Part shown: positions 7,280 through 15,252 of the stretch, in pieces
Position numbering within the stretch: position 1 is the first letter of the stretch
Layout of the letters: each line of letters begins with the position of its first letter
DNA from: Candidatus Taylorbacteria bacterium RIFCSPHIGHO2_02_FULL_43_32b
GTDB lineage: Bacteria; Patescibacteriota; Minisyncoccia; Phycocordibacterales; 2-02-FULL-43-11
DNA: 38,605 bases
Reading direction: 5' to 3'
Assembly: GCA_001820955.1 (NCBI GenBank)
Contig: MHRK01000008.1
Location: forward strand, 1-38,605
Translations under genes and position numbers: made by a program
The notes under the pieces: model-generated
What the model was told of the DNA's origin: nothing
What the model saw: only the letters and a program-made list of their open reading frames with translations
Databases searched by the model: none

Positions 7280-8353
7280 TTATGCAAGATCACTCCACAT
7301 TATTGGCGTGTTAATCGCAAGTTTTCTTTTGGCTCTCCTACCAACAACTTGTGTCTTAAATTTTGGCAAAATACCAAGAGAGGGACGAAGTTCGACAATA
7401 TCTCCCAACTTAAATGTTTCGCCTGCCTTTTTCTCTTTAGATGTATAAAGTCCTCTTCTTTGCACAACCACGGTCTCGGTCTCCTCCTCGACAACGTCTT
7501 TTAAACCTGTGCCCATAGCCTTCTCCAAATCCCTGATGTGCCTGACCATTAATGCAAATTCAGCCGGTTCCATTGAATGAGGGTGGTCCGGTCCAGCATC
7601 TTTTTTATTCAAAGTAAAATGCTTTTCGATGACTTGAGCACCGAGAGCAACAGCCCCAAGTACTACAGTATCACCTGGAGTATGGTCAGAATAACCAACA
7701 ATCGCGCCAAAAGCCTGTCTATAGGTTTCCATTACTTTAATATTGGCACTTTCGATCTTCGAAGGATAGTTGGTGATACACTGAAGCAAAGCTAAATCTT
7801 TATTACCCGTTGACTTAATGACCCGGACCGCTTCATCAACTTCAGCAAGTGTACTGGCACCCGTAGCCAAAATAAGAGGTTTACCTTTCTTAGCAATGTA
7901 CTCCAACATTTCAAGCCAAGTAATATCGCCCGATCCGATCTTGTAAAAATTGACGCCAAGCCGCCCCATCAAATCGACAGCTTCAAAATCGTAGGGAGAA
8001 GAAGAGACCTCGATACCAATCGTGAGACAGTAGTCAAAAAAAGCCTTGTGCCATTCTCTGGGGAATTCCGCATCCTTGAAAACTTGGTCAAGCGGTTTAT
8101 TCCAGCTACCATGGACACCTTTCAATCTCATCGAGGCAAAACCCGGTCCGGATACTATCTTCTTGGCTTGGAAACTTTGAATCTTAACTACATCGCCACC
8201 CGCCTGCTTTACTGCAAGCGCGAGCTCCTTTGCTTTATCGAGATTGCCGTCAAAGTTGGCGCCGATATCGGCAATGATAAAAGCTTTTTGTCCTTCCCCC
8301 ACAAGCCTTTTACCAATTTTAATAACCTTTGAAAAATTATGCATTGTCTTCAT
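7280..8353 (-). CDS. NeuB-family nonulosonic acid synthase (first of two)
   Basis: The 357-aa protein has the NeuB TIM-barrel (IADIGANFDGNLDKAKEL near residue 30, YKIGSGDITW, ILATGAST, GYSDHTPGD, VIEKHFTLNKKDAGPDHPHSMEP) and a C-terminal SAF antifreeze-like domain (RRGLYTSKEKKAGETF to the end), the full-length layout. It condenses a 6-carbon N-acyl sugar with phosphoenolpyruvate to give a 9-carbon acid. It differs clearly from the PseI-like paralogue in the first 100 residues (VSGPGFASMRLKGVHG), so a different sugar substrate, for instance a legionaminic- or sialic-type precursor, is likely. It lies 33 bases after the GNAT gene. Confidence 0.88.
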   Translation of the reverse strand: MKTMHNFSKVIKIGKRLVGEGQKAFIIADIGANFDGNLDKAKELALAVKQAGGDVVKIQSFQAKKIVSGPGFASMRLKGVHGSWNKPLDQVFKDAEFPREWHKAFFDYCLTIGIEVSSSPYDFEAVDLMGRLGVNFYKIGSGDITWLEMLEYIAKKGKPLILATGASTLAEVDEAVRVIKSTGNKDLALLQCITNYPSKIESANIKVMETYRQAFGAIVGYSDHTPGDTVVLGAVALGAQVIEKHFTLNKKDAGPDHPHSMEPAEFALMVRHIRDLEKAMGTGLKDVVEEETETVVVQRRGLYTSKEKKAGETFKLGDIVELRPSLGILPKFKTQVVGRRAKRKLAINTPIMWSDLA

Positions 8354-8386
8354 ATTATCGAAATTTATAAGTTTTTGTCAGTGACG

Positions 8387-8836
8387 TCAATCTTTAAACC
8401 AAACGGACAAACCATCAGCCTCAAAACGCTTAACGAAACCAAAATGAAGTACCATCTTCTCTGAAGCAAGATTGCCTTCCTTAATAACAGCTTTCTTTTT
8501 CTGCCCCTGCAAAACAGAATTTTCCAACAAGGAACTGAGCATTCTTTTGCCAACTCCTTTCCCCCTAGAAGGAGGTGCAACAGTCCATGACAACTCGTAA
8601 ATGTCTTGGCCATCCTTTTTTTCCTTGTCAATCCTACAGGTACCCACAGGTTTTCCATCCTCTTCGAAAATGTAAATTTGTCTACTCGGATTCGAAAGAT
8701 TCCTCTGAATCCAAGCCAGATGATCATCCCATATTATAGGCTCAGTATTAATTGACTGCTCCCTGGTCAAAGGATCATTCCTCCATTCAAACAAATTTTT
8801 GGCATCCTCAATTGTGGCTTTTCTAAGTTTTTGCAT
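8387..8836 (-). CDS. GNAT acetyltransferase, PseH-like
   Basis: The 149-aa protein is a single GNAT domain: N-terminal LRKATIEDAKNLFEWRNDP, the acetyl-CoA loop SRGKGVGKRMLSSLL, and the C-terminal SEKMVLHFGFVKRFE. The LFEWRNDP start is typical of sugar-amine acetyltransferases such as PseH. It probably N-acetylates C4 of UDP-4-amino-4,6-dideoxy-L-AltNAc, the product of PseC encoded upstream, using acetyl-CoA. It lies one base after the PseI-like gene and before the second synthase, which fits that pathway step. An overlapping ORF at 8365-8727 is a frame shadow. Confidence 0.82.
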   Translation of the reverse strand: MQKLRKATIEDAKNLFEWRNDPLTREQSINTEPIIWDDHLAWIQRNLSNPSRQIYIFEEDGKPVGTCRIDKEKKDGQDIYELSWTVAPPSRGKGVGKRMLSSLLENSVLQGQKKKAVIKEGNLASEKMVLHFGFVKRFEADGLSVWFKD

Positions 8837-8837
8837 C

Positions 8838-9905
8838 TTATTTTTGTATTAATTTCCAGGATAAGGGCGTGCCTAAAGAAATATCTACCTTCGCTCGTTT
8901 TCCTATCACTCTATCATAATCCTTTGGCGGCAAGCCATAACCGGGACGTATCGACCTAACGTTCTTTACAGTAAATTTATCACCTTTTTTGATATCTGCC
9001 GCAACAAAAAGTGATCGGCGAAAATTCTTGTTGTATTTTTCCTCCGGTGTTTGGGGACCGTAGGCAACTTTTCCAAGCATTGTTTCATTTTTCCTTATGG
9101 AGTCAACCATCGCCTTGAATTCATTTGGATCAAGCGAAAACCGATCGTCAAGAGCACTGCCGTGTTCCAGAACCAAATGCTTTTCGATAACCACTGCACC
9201 AAGGGATGCGGCCAAGACTGGTGCGTCGATACCGCCCATATTATCTGAAAGACCTGAGTGAACCTTAAACTTTTCTCTGATATCCTTCATTGTCCTCAAG
9301 TTCGTTGCCCCTACTCTTGGCTTATCGGCATAAGAGGTCGTACATTGCAAAATCACTATATCCTTCGAACCTGCCATTTTAAGAGTCTCTACTGTCAATT
9401 TTACCTCTTCCAATGTTGAAAAGCCGACAGAAACAATGACCGGCTTTTCGGTCTTTGCAACCCTTTGCAGAAGCGGTACGTCAACAGATTCATATGCGGC
9501 AATTTTATATGCGGGAACACCAAGTTTCTCCAAGAAATCTACGGCAGTTGCGTCAAAAGGCGTTGAGAAAAAAACGAGCCCTAAATCCTCGGCTATTTTT
9601 TTTAATTTCGGAAACCACTCCCAGGGTGTATAAGCTTTCTTATATAGCTCATAAAATGTCTGCCCTTTCCAGCTTTCAGGATTTTTCTCACCTCCAACTC
9701 GAAACCATTCTTTATCACTATTAAGCGTCATGGTATCCGCAGTGTAAGTTTGTAACTTGATAGCGTCGGCCCCCGCATTTACAGCGGCTTTTATAATTGC
9801 CACAGCCTTATCGTAATTTTGCTCATGATTACCTGACATTTCCGCCACAATAAAAGACGGAGATCCCTCGCCAATTGTTTTTTTGCCTATCTTTATATTT
9901 TTCAT
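8838..9905 (-). CDS. pseI: pseudaminic acid synthase (PseI)
   Basis: The 355-aa protein matches the PseI subgroup of NeuB synthases: AEMSGNHEQNYDKAVAIIKAA at the N-terminus, the hallmark LQTYTADTMTL, LYKKAYTPWEWFPKL and FFSTPFDATAVDFLEKL, then a C-terminal SAF domain (RRSLFVAADIKKGDKF). It condenses 2,4-diacetamido-2,4,6-trideoxy-L-altrose with PEP to form pseudaminic acid. Its start overlaps the stop of the upstream DUF218 gene (ATGA). With PseB, PseC, the PseH-like GNAT and a cytidylyltransferase in the same transcription unit, the assignment is strong. The UDP-sugar hydrolase PseG that should make its substrate is not recognisable nearby. Confidence 0.92.
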   Translation of the reverse strand: MKNIKIGKKTIGEGSPSFIVAEMSGNHEQNYDKAVAIIKAAVNAGADAIKLQTYTADTMTLNSDKEWFRVGGEKNPESWKGQTFYELYKKAYTPWEWFPKLKKIAEDLGLVFFSTPFDATAVDFLEKLGVPAYKIAAYESVDVPLLQRVAKTEKPVIVSVGFSTLEEVKLTVETLKMAGSKDIVILQCTTSYADKPRVGATNLRTMKDIREKFKVHSGLSDNMGGIDAPVLAASLGAVVIEKHLVLEHGSALDDRFSLDPNEFKAMVDSIRKNETMLGKVAYGPQTPEEKYNKNFRRSLFVAADIKKGDKFTVKNVRSIRPGYGLPPKDYDRVIGKRAKVDISLGTPLSWKLIQK

Positions 9906-10543
9906 TTACTCGGGATGGTAAATTTATAAGTACCTAGTCTTATTTGGGCAATCCCCCTCTGCTCTAACTCTTCGCGCAGCTGAAATGATTTATTTGTTCT
10001 CATTTTCGCGATAAAATCCTTCCATTCATTAGTTTTATATTGAATTAAAACATCCTCAGCCCCCATATAATTTACACCCGATAAAATATTCTTAATTGGT
10101 GAGTATTGAATCATAGCTTTCACTCTAGGCAAATGCCAATCATTGGACAAGATAAACACGGAACCCTTGATCTTCCCGGACTTAATAAATTCAGATAAAA
10201 AATACAACTGTTCGAAAGTTGAACCCGAATTATTTTCTTCAAAAATAACATATTCCGGCACACCTCTATCGACTAGCTCTCTTTTCATCACCTTGGCTAT
10301 TGTTAAACCACGCGGCAACACCTTATCCAATTGGCCACGCCCTCCGGAAGTATAAATCGTTATTTGCGAATTCACATCCCATAGTGCCGCCGCCGCTAAA
10401 ACCCGCAATTTATCGTTCGTTGGTCCGAAATTATCACCTTCATTTTCCCCTAATGTAGTGTGCCAGTGGCCATTTTCAGACATTATTAGCCCGCCACCCA
10501 AAATCCAGATAACGTTATTCGATTTTAATTCAAAATTATTCAT
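9902..10543 (-). CDS. second YdcF-like DUF218 protein, paired with pseI
   Basis: The 213-aa protein keeps the DUF218 plan: VIWILGGGLIMSENG, TIYTSGGRGQLD, LVDRGVPEYVIFEENNSGSTFEQ and the conserved ILSNDWHLPRVKAM. There is no signal sequence or transmembrane segment, so it is cytosolic. It is diverged from the 209-aa DUF218 protein downstream, so the two are old paralogues rather than a recent duplication. It is coupled to pseI by a 4-base overlap and follows the GNAT-Gfo fusion with no gap. The function is unknown; a role next to the synthase is suggested by context only. Confidence 0.8.
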   Translation of the reverse strand: MNNFELKSNNVIWILGGGLIMSENGHWHTTLGENEGDNFGPTNDKLRVLAAAALWDVNSQITIYTSGGRGQLDKVLPRGLTIAKVMKRELVDRGVPEYVIFEENNSGSTFEQLYFLSEFIKSGKIKGSVFILSNDWHLPRVKAMIQYSPIKNILSGVNYMGAEDVLIQYKTNEWKDFIAKMRTNKSFQLREELEQRGIAQIRLGTYKFTIPSK

Positions 10544-12025
10544 CTACCTTATTAGATACTTCAAAAGTTCAGCAGCCTGCGCAACATCATTCTGTGTTTT
10601 TTTCCCCTGCTCAATTTTGCTTAGAAAATAGTGGAGCTCGTCCATATACATATCATTGATTTCGAATTTAGACGGAATAAAAATAGCCTGTCTTTTAACC
10701 TCATTTTCCAAGATTACTTCATTGCTATGCCAATCCCACAGAAGATTACCATTTTCACCTATAATCAAACACTGTCTTCTGTAAGAGCGAGACAAATAAT
10801 CGCTATGAACGCGGCCCAAAACTCCGTTTTTGAAATCAAAGACAGCAGACACTTGATCCTCCACGTCGATTTCAAGCGCCCCCGACATCTTTGGAACAAT
10901 TTCATGTTTGTTTACTTGAGAAAAATTGCTAAACCAAAAAAGCAAATCAAATTCGTGAATATCATCTAAAATAATACCCCCACCTTCTCTTTTCTTTGCT
11001 GAATATGTCTTCCTGTAATCTACTCCCTTCCGCCACATAGAAAGATCGTGACCAAATTCGTGTGAAATGCTATATACTTTGCCCAACTTCCCGTCTTCTA
11101 AATACTTCTTGATAAATGCCAGTGACGGATGAAACCGCATATTACAGGCTACCATAGTACAAAGCTTTTTTTCTCTCACCATCTGCGCGAGTCTTTTTAC
11201 ATTTTTTAAAGAGTGAGAGAGAGGTTTTTCAATAAAAAGGTGAAGTCCAGCCTGCGCACACTTTAATGCAGCTTCCACGTGTTCACTGTTTGGAGTGCAA
11301 ACAAAAGCAATGTCGAATTTCTTTAGCTCTTTTATATTCAGATCTTTCAAAGAATTCGCGCCTTTAGTTTTAGAAATATCTAAATCGAACAAAGAAATAT
11401 TCTCATAGCCAAGAGTTTTCAAATTATCATAATGTCTCCTTCCAATTGATCCAAAACCAACAATGACTATACTGGCGTTTGCATTAAAAAGTTGTCTTCT
11501 TTTTATCATTGCCGTGGCATCATAAAATATCCCGTTATGACTTACGGCATTCTTTTTTGTACCGTAAATTTTAAATCCCGCTTTCTCGTATGCGTGTGTG
11601 GCCTTACTGTGTTCCGACACGACTCCCAACTCCACCTCATAAAGCCCGATTTCGTTTAGAGCGTAATCACTAATCAATCTGGTAGATTCAGTGCCAATCC
11701 CCCTACCCCAATAACTTTTCTCACCTATTACAATTGAAAAAATTGTTCTGCCATTTTTCTTGTCTATTGGTTCCAACTTAACATTACCGATATGTTTATT
11801 ATTGGTTTTATCGAAAATTCCCATAAAAACAACTAACGGGTCATTAATCTTCTTGCTCACGTATGATCTAAGTTCAGCCGCCGATATATTACGTACCTCG
11901 ATATATTTATTTACGTCAGAATCGCTAAACCAGGACCTGTAACGTTCGGAAATATCTTCCATAGTAATAGGTCGCAAGTATATCTGTTCCCCCTGTATAA
12001 TTTTTTCTTTTTGTATTGTGGTCAT
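10544..12025 (-). CDS. fusion of GNAT acetyltransferase and Gfo/Idh/MocA oxidoreductase
   Basis: The 493-aa protein has two domains. Residues 10-175 are a RimJ/RimL-type GNAT (IYLRPITMEDISERY; acetyl-CoA loop YWGRGIGTEST at 105-115). Residues 183-493 are a Gfo/Idh/MocA dehydrogenase (IVIVGFGSIGRRH nucleotide-binding motif, FIEKPLS catalytic-lysine motif, and GGGIILDDIHEFD in the substrate domain). The oxidoreductase would act on a nucleotide sugar or free sugar with NAD(P), and the GNAT would acylate an amine on it. Similar oxidoreductases occur in legionaminic-type pathways (PtmA/WlbA-like). The join is a single continuous frame without a stop. Start and stop both overlap or abut neighbours, as expected for a true operon gene. 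Confidence 0.88.
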   Translation of the reverse strand: MTTIQKEKIIQGEQIYLRPITMEDISERYRSWFSDSDVNKYIEVRNISAAELRSYVSKKINDPLVVFMGIFDKTNNKHIGNVKLEPIDKKNGRTIFSIVIGEKSYWGRGIGTESTRLISDYALNEIGLYEVELGVVSEHSKATHAYEKAGFKIYGTKKNAVSHNGIFYDATAMIKRRQLFNANASIVIVGFGSIGRRHYDNLKTLGYENISLFDLDISKTKGANSLKDLNIKELKKFDIAFVCTPNSEHVEAALKCAQAGLHLFIEKPLSHSLKNVKRLAQMVREKKLCTMVACNMRFHPSLAFIKKYLEDGKLGKVYSISHEFGHDLSMWRKGVDYRKTYSAKKREGGGIILDDIHEFDLLFWFSNFSQVNKHEIVPKMSGALEIDVEDQVSAVFDFKNGVLGRVHSDYLSRSYRRQCLIIGENGNLLWDWHSNEVILENEVKRQAIFIPSKFEINDMYMDELHYFLSKIEQGKKTQNDVAQAAELLKYLIR

Positions 12026-13317
12026 AAAACTTTCTTTATTTCCTCAAAAAATCCGCGACTTTTTATTTTATTAGCAACTGACCGTAGAAGACTAACATCG
12101 ATATTCGCCAATTTTGAAATATAATCCAAATCATAACTTCCATCAGAATAATTAAGCAACCACCACATAGCTAATTCTTCCGAGTCTCTTTTTTTTTGAG
12201 ATAACGATCGAAATAACCCTCTCGGACCAAGCTGAGGTTCGCCGTTTGGACATAAATTTATCCAATATTCGCCATCTTCAATCGACTTCACTATACACGA
12301 ATATGCATCTATCGTTTCCGCCATCTTTTTAAAATCGATAAAACTTTTGTTATCAAGCGACGTATGATATTCCTCATAAGAAGCATAGGGTGTCCTCATT
12401 AGCGAACCCATTGGCAGATTATACCCAGGAGAGCAATACTGTCGCTCGTCGCTACCAATCGCTGGATTAAAAGGCAAAATCTTTCCGTTCCTTTTACCTG
12501 CCATAAACTTTAACGCCGCTCTGTCAGAAAGCGTATCACCTCGCCTTGAACGTTTGTAAGTAAACGGGCCTCCGTCTCCAACACAAGTTATTTGATAACC
12601 CCCTATCATATTTTCTTTAAGTTGCTCACCTCTAAGTTTCAAAAATGCCACAGCTCCGATCGTTTCGGGCACAATAACGAATCGATAGGTGAATTTTCGT
12701 TTTTTAATATTTTGTAATTTTTTGTACAAAAAAGATAGAACAAGCGGTCCGGATAATTCATTGTTTGCAAGGGAAGGGTGACATAGATATGAAGAAAATA
12801 ATATTTCCTTTTTTGACGCACCCTTAAGAACAGCTTCACCAATAATGAGTTCCCCCGAAACTAATGTGGTGTCAACTTTGACCTTATAATTACCCTGCGG
12901 CAGATTTTTCTTATCTTTTTCTGAAATACAAAAACCCCAATAAGGACGATAGTAAGACGTAATATATGGCACAGCCTCTTCTTGTTTAGGAATAGAATGC
13001 AAATGCTTTTTTAACTCTGACAAAGAAATGATGCCCGAAAATGGAACGGAGTAGTTTACTAAATGAAGATTATTTTTTTTAAATTCTGCTCTTTTTTTCC
13101 CAGAGGGATCTGTAAAAAAAGCATCCTTTGGTCTCCATTCCTTGGGTACAGTCCAGTCCAAAATTTTTTCGTTAGTTTTCCATTTGTATTTTCGAAAAGG
13201 AACGACTTCACTTAATATTTTAAGAGAATCCCTAAAACCCGGACCCATGATACTTCGGGGTATCGGCCATAATCTATCGAAATATTTTTCCAATTGTTTA
13301 GGCAATATTTTGTTCAT
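12022..13317 (-). CDS. DUF4910 domain protein, aminopeptidase-like
   Basis: The protein matches the DUF4910/aminopeptidase-like family seen in nonulosonate and O-antigen clusters: LPKQLEKYFDRLWPIPRSIMGPGFRDSL at the N-terminus, ILFSSYLCHPSLANNELSGPLV (peptidase M28-like metal-binding area), FVIVPETIGAVAFL, then SDERQYCSPGYNLPMG and YEEYHTSLDNKSFI. An Asn replaces the expected bridging Asp in CHPSLANNELSG, which is usual in this family as I recall it. I place the start at residue 11 of the ORF track (ATG at 13317), one base after the hisF-like stop codon. A hydrolytic or deacylating role on a sugar intermediate is possible; activity is not established. Confidence 0.82.
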   Translation of the reverse strand: MNKILPKQLEKYFDRLWPIPRSIMGPGFRDSLKILSEVVPFRKYKWKTNEKILDWTVPKEWRPKDAFFTDPSGKKRAEFKKNNLHLVNYSVPFSGIISLSELKKHLHSIPKQEEAVPYITSYYRPYWGFCISEKDKKNLPQGNYKVKVDTTLVSGELIIGEAVLKGASKKEILFSSYLCHPSLANNELSGPLVLSFLYKKLQNIKKRKFTYRFVIVPETIGAVAFLKLRGEQLKENMIGGYQITCVGDGGPFTYKRSRRGDTLSDRAALKFMAGKRNGKILPFNPAIGSDERQYCSPGYNLPMGSLMRTPYASYEEYHTSLDNKSFIDFKKMAETIDAYSCIVKSIEDGEYWINLCPNGEPQLGPRGLFRSLSQKKRDSEELAMWWLLNYSDGSYDLDYISKLANIDVSLLRSVANKIKSRGFFEEIKKVL

Positions 13318-13318
13318 T

Positions 13319-14083
13319 TTAGATCGGGCGAATGGGTACGCCTGCATTAAAAATAAAAGACTTGACCTGGGTCAGATTGGAATCGGAAAAATGGAAAAGC
13401 GAGGAGGCGGCGGTCGCGGCTGCGCCGGCCTTGACCGCAAGGACGCAATCGTCCCGCGTTCCTGCCCCACCGTTCGCGATAACCGGGACATTGACCTCTT
13501 TCGAAACCAGTTTGATGGCTTCGAGGTCATAGCCTTTCATTGTCCCCTCCTTATCGATTGAAGAGATAAGCAATTCTCCTGCCCCCAATTCGGTGGCTTT
13601 CTTGGCCCATTCAACCAATTCAAGACCTGTCGCTTTTCGGCCGCGGTCGACGAAGACCTCGTACCTTCCCTTTTTGACCTCCTTGAAATCGATCGAGACA
13701 ACAACGCATTGCCGGCCGAATTTGGCCGCGGCTTTTTTGATGAAGGCCGGGTTCTCGATAGCATAAGTATTTATGGAAATTTTATCTGCGCCGTGCCGGA
13801 GCAACTCTTTGATGGTCGCCATGTCGCGGACACCGCCTCCCGCCGTTATCGGCACAAAACAATTCTTGGAAACATCATCCAGCGTTTCTATCAAGAAATT
13901 TATACCGTCTTTGGCTTTTTCGATATTTAGGAGAATAAGCTCGTCGGCATCCTGGGAATCGTAAATTCGGGCCGTCGTCGCCGGAAAACCGACATCACGG
14001 ACGCCATCTTTGCCGAAGCGGATGGGTTTGACCATTCGCCCGCCTGAAAGCAATAACACAGGTATTAACCGAACTTTTAACAT
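13319..14083 (-). CDS. hisF: HisF-like cyclase/ammonia-acceptor subunit of sugar amidotransferase (WbuZ/AglZ type)
   Basis: The 254-aa TIM-barrel protein begins VRLIPVLLLSGGRMVKPIRFG. In true HisF the catalytic Asp11 lies in a PxLDVK segment; here it is Leu (PVLLLSGG), as in the HisF2/WbuZ proteins of glycan clusters. The barrel Asp of strand 5 (VVVSIDFKEVK) and the phosphate-binding GGVRD and ANGGAGTRDD loops remain. It would receive ammonia from the HisH-like subunit and serve the WbpG-like enzyme instead of histidine biosynthesis. The DNA of this gene and the next two is visibly GC-richer than its neighbours, suggesting a separately acquired cassette. Confidence 0.9.
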   Translation of the reverse strand: MLKVRLIPVLLLSGGRMVKPIRFGKDGVRDVGFPATTARIYDSQDADELILLNIEKAKDGINFLIETLDDVSKNCFVPITAGGGVRDMATIKELLRHGADKISINTYAIENPAFIKKAAAKFGRQCVVVSIDFKEVKKGRYEVFVDRGRKATGLELVEWAKKATELGAGELLISSIDKEGTMKGYDLEAIKLVSKEVNVPVIANGGAGTRDDCVLAVKAGAAATAASSLFHFSDSNLTQVKSFIFNAGVPIRPI

Positions 14084-14087
14084 CGAA

Positions 14088-15251
14088 TTATGGTTTCCAA
14101 TCCCAAAGCTTCATATCCCAAAGCATCTTATCGTTTTTCTCTTTGGAGAAATCGTGCTTGTACGGAGGCACCGTGTGCGAGACGGCGATCTTGCGCCACT
14201 CTTTTTCCGTAATGCCAATGATCTTAAGGATGTAATCCAAACTCGGCGGACGTTTACCCTCGTACTTCCGAATGAGCTTGGCGGCCTCCCCTCTGGTCAT
14301 CCGGCCGTTTCGAATATCTATACTGCAAAGGTGCGTGGTCCTGGCGTAGCCGCGCTTTATGAACTTCAAATAATCGCGCGGACCCTGGAGCTGATATTCG
14401 ATCTTTTCGTAATAATATTTTGGCGGAACTCCTTCAACATGATCACCCTGCCAACCAATTTTCTTGCTGATTATGTCACTGTTCTTTTTGACGTCCCATG
14501 GAATGTAGGAACCGAGACAAACCGAACGGACATTGAGAGCTTTTAGATCTTGAAGCGCGGGATAACGATATGGGTCAAGGTCGCGCGCCGTGACTTTATC
14601 CTTCAAAAATCCCTGCATATCTTCTGCGGTTATGCCCAAATTGACGAAACGGTTAAAACGGCGCTCATCGACCTCTTCGGTATCGTTGTAATTATAGTAA
14701 GCAGTATATTCCGCCGAAGGCTCACCCCAGAACAAGAGCGGAATTTTGTGTTTAACGGCGATCTGCATCGGATAAGCGAAACTGCCGGCATGGGCATGCC
14801 AATCGAAATCCCCCTTCCGCTTCAGGGCTTCTTTCATGAGAAGCCGGACAACCTTCCAATCGCTTCGGAATTTCAAAAAATCGACTCCGAGGGTGCGCTG
14901 TGTCTTCTCGTTGTTCTCAACTGTGCGCGGCCGGTAAAAACCGTGATCAAAACTGACAACGAGCGGTTTCAGTTTCAGTCTCTCAACCACATACCAAAGC
15001 GTGTAAGTCGAATCCTTGCCGCCGCTGAACGGAATGATGCAGTCGTAAACACCTTTTCCGCGGTATTGCTCCACGAGCTCGTGCAATTCTTTTTCTCTGG
15101 CTTTCCAGTCGATGGTCTTTTTCACCTCGCTATTCCGGCAGACATTGCATACGCCCTCTTTATCGAAAATTACCGATTCGTGAGTTTCGGGTAGAACGCA
15201 TCGCGTGCAGCGGCGCAAATTATTCAATATTTTTGTGTCCTCGATATTCAT
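14088..15251 (-). CDS. N-acetyl sugar amidotransferase (WbpG/PseA/LegA family)
   Basis: The 387-aa protein has an N-terminal zinc-binding Cys set (C15/C18 and C35/C38), then the PP-loop ATPase motif SGGKDS at 76-81, and the C-terminal pattern typical of N-acetyl sugar amidotransferases (VCLGSYIPWDVKKNSDII, TRGEAAKLIRKYEGKRP). It uses ATP and ammonia to convert an N-acetyl group into an acetamidino group, as for acetamidino-pseudaminic or -legionaminic acids and amidino O-antigens. It sits exactly between the HisH and HisF homologues, the usual three-gene arrangement. Function class is confident; which carbon is modified is unknown. Confidence 0.92.
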   Translation of the reverse strand: MNIEDTKILNNLRRCTRCVLPETHESVIFDKEGVCNVCRNSEVKKTIDWKAREKELHELVEQYRGKGVYDCIIPFSGGKDSTYTLWYVVERLKLKPLVVSFDHGFYRPRTVENNEKTQRTLGVDFLKFRSDWKVVRLLMKEALKRKGDFDWHAHAGSFAYPMQIAVKHKIPLLFWGEPSAEYTAYYNYNDTEEVDERRFNRFVNLGITAEDMQGFLKDKVTARDLDPYRYPALQDLKALNVRSVCLGSYIPWDVKKNSDIISKKIGWQGDHVEGVPPKYYYEKIEYQLQGPRDYLKFIKRGYARTTHLCSIDIRNGRMTRGEAAKLIRKYEGKRPPSLDYILKIIGITEKEWRKIAVSHTVPPYKHDFSKEKNDKMLWDMKLWDWKP

Positions 15252-15252
15252 T

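Noticed and set aside
8365-8727. 120-aa minus-strand ORF
   Set aside because: It overlaps the GNAT gene in another frame; the GNAT frame carries all family motifs.
14550-15194. 214-aa plus-strand ORF
   Set aside because: Antisense to the amidotransferase gene, which has Cys and PP-loop motifs; a frame shadow favoured by GC-rich codons.
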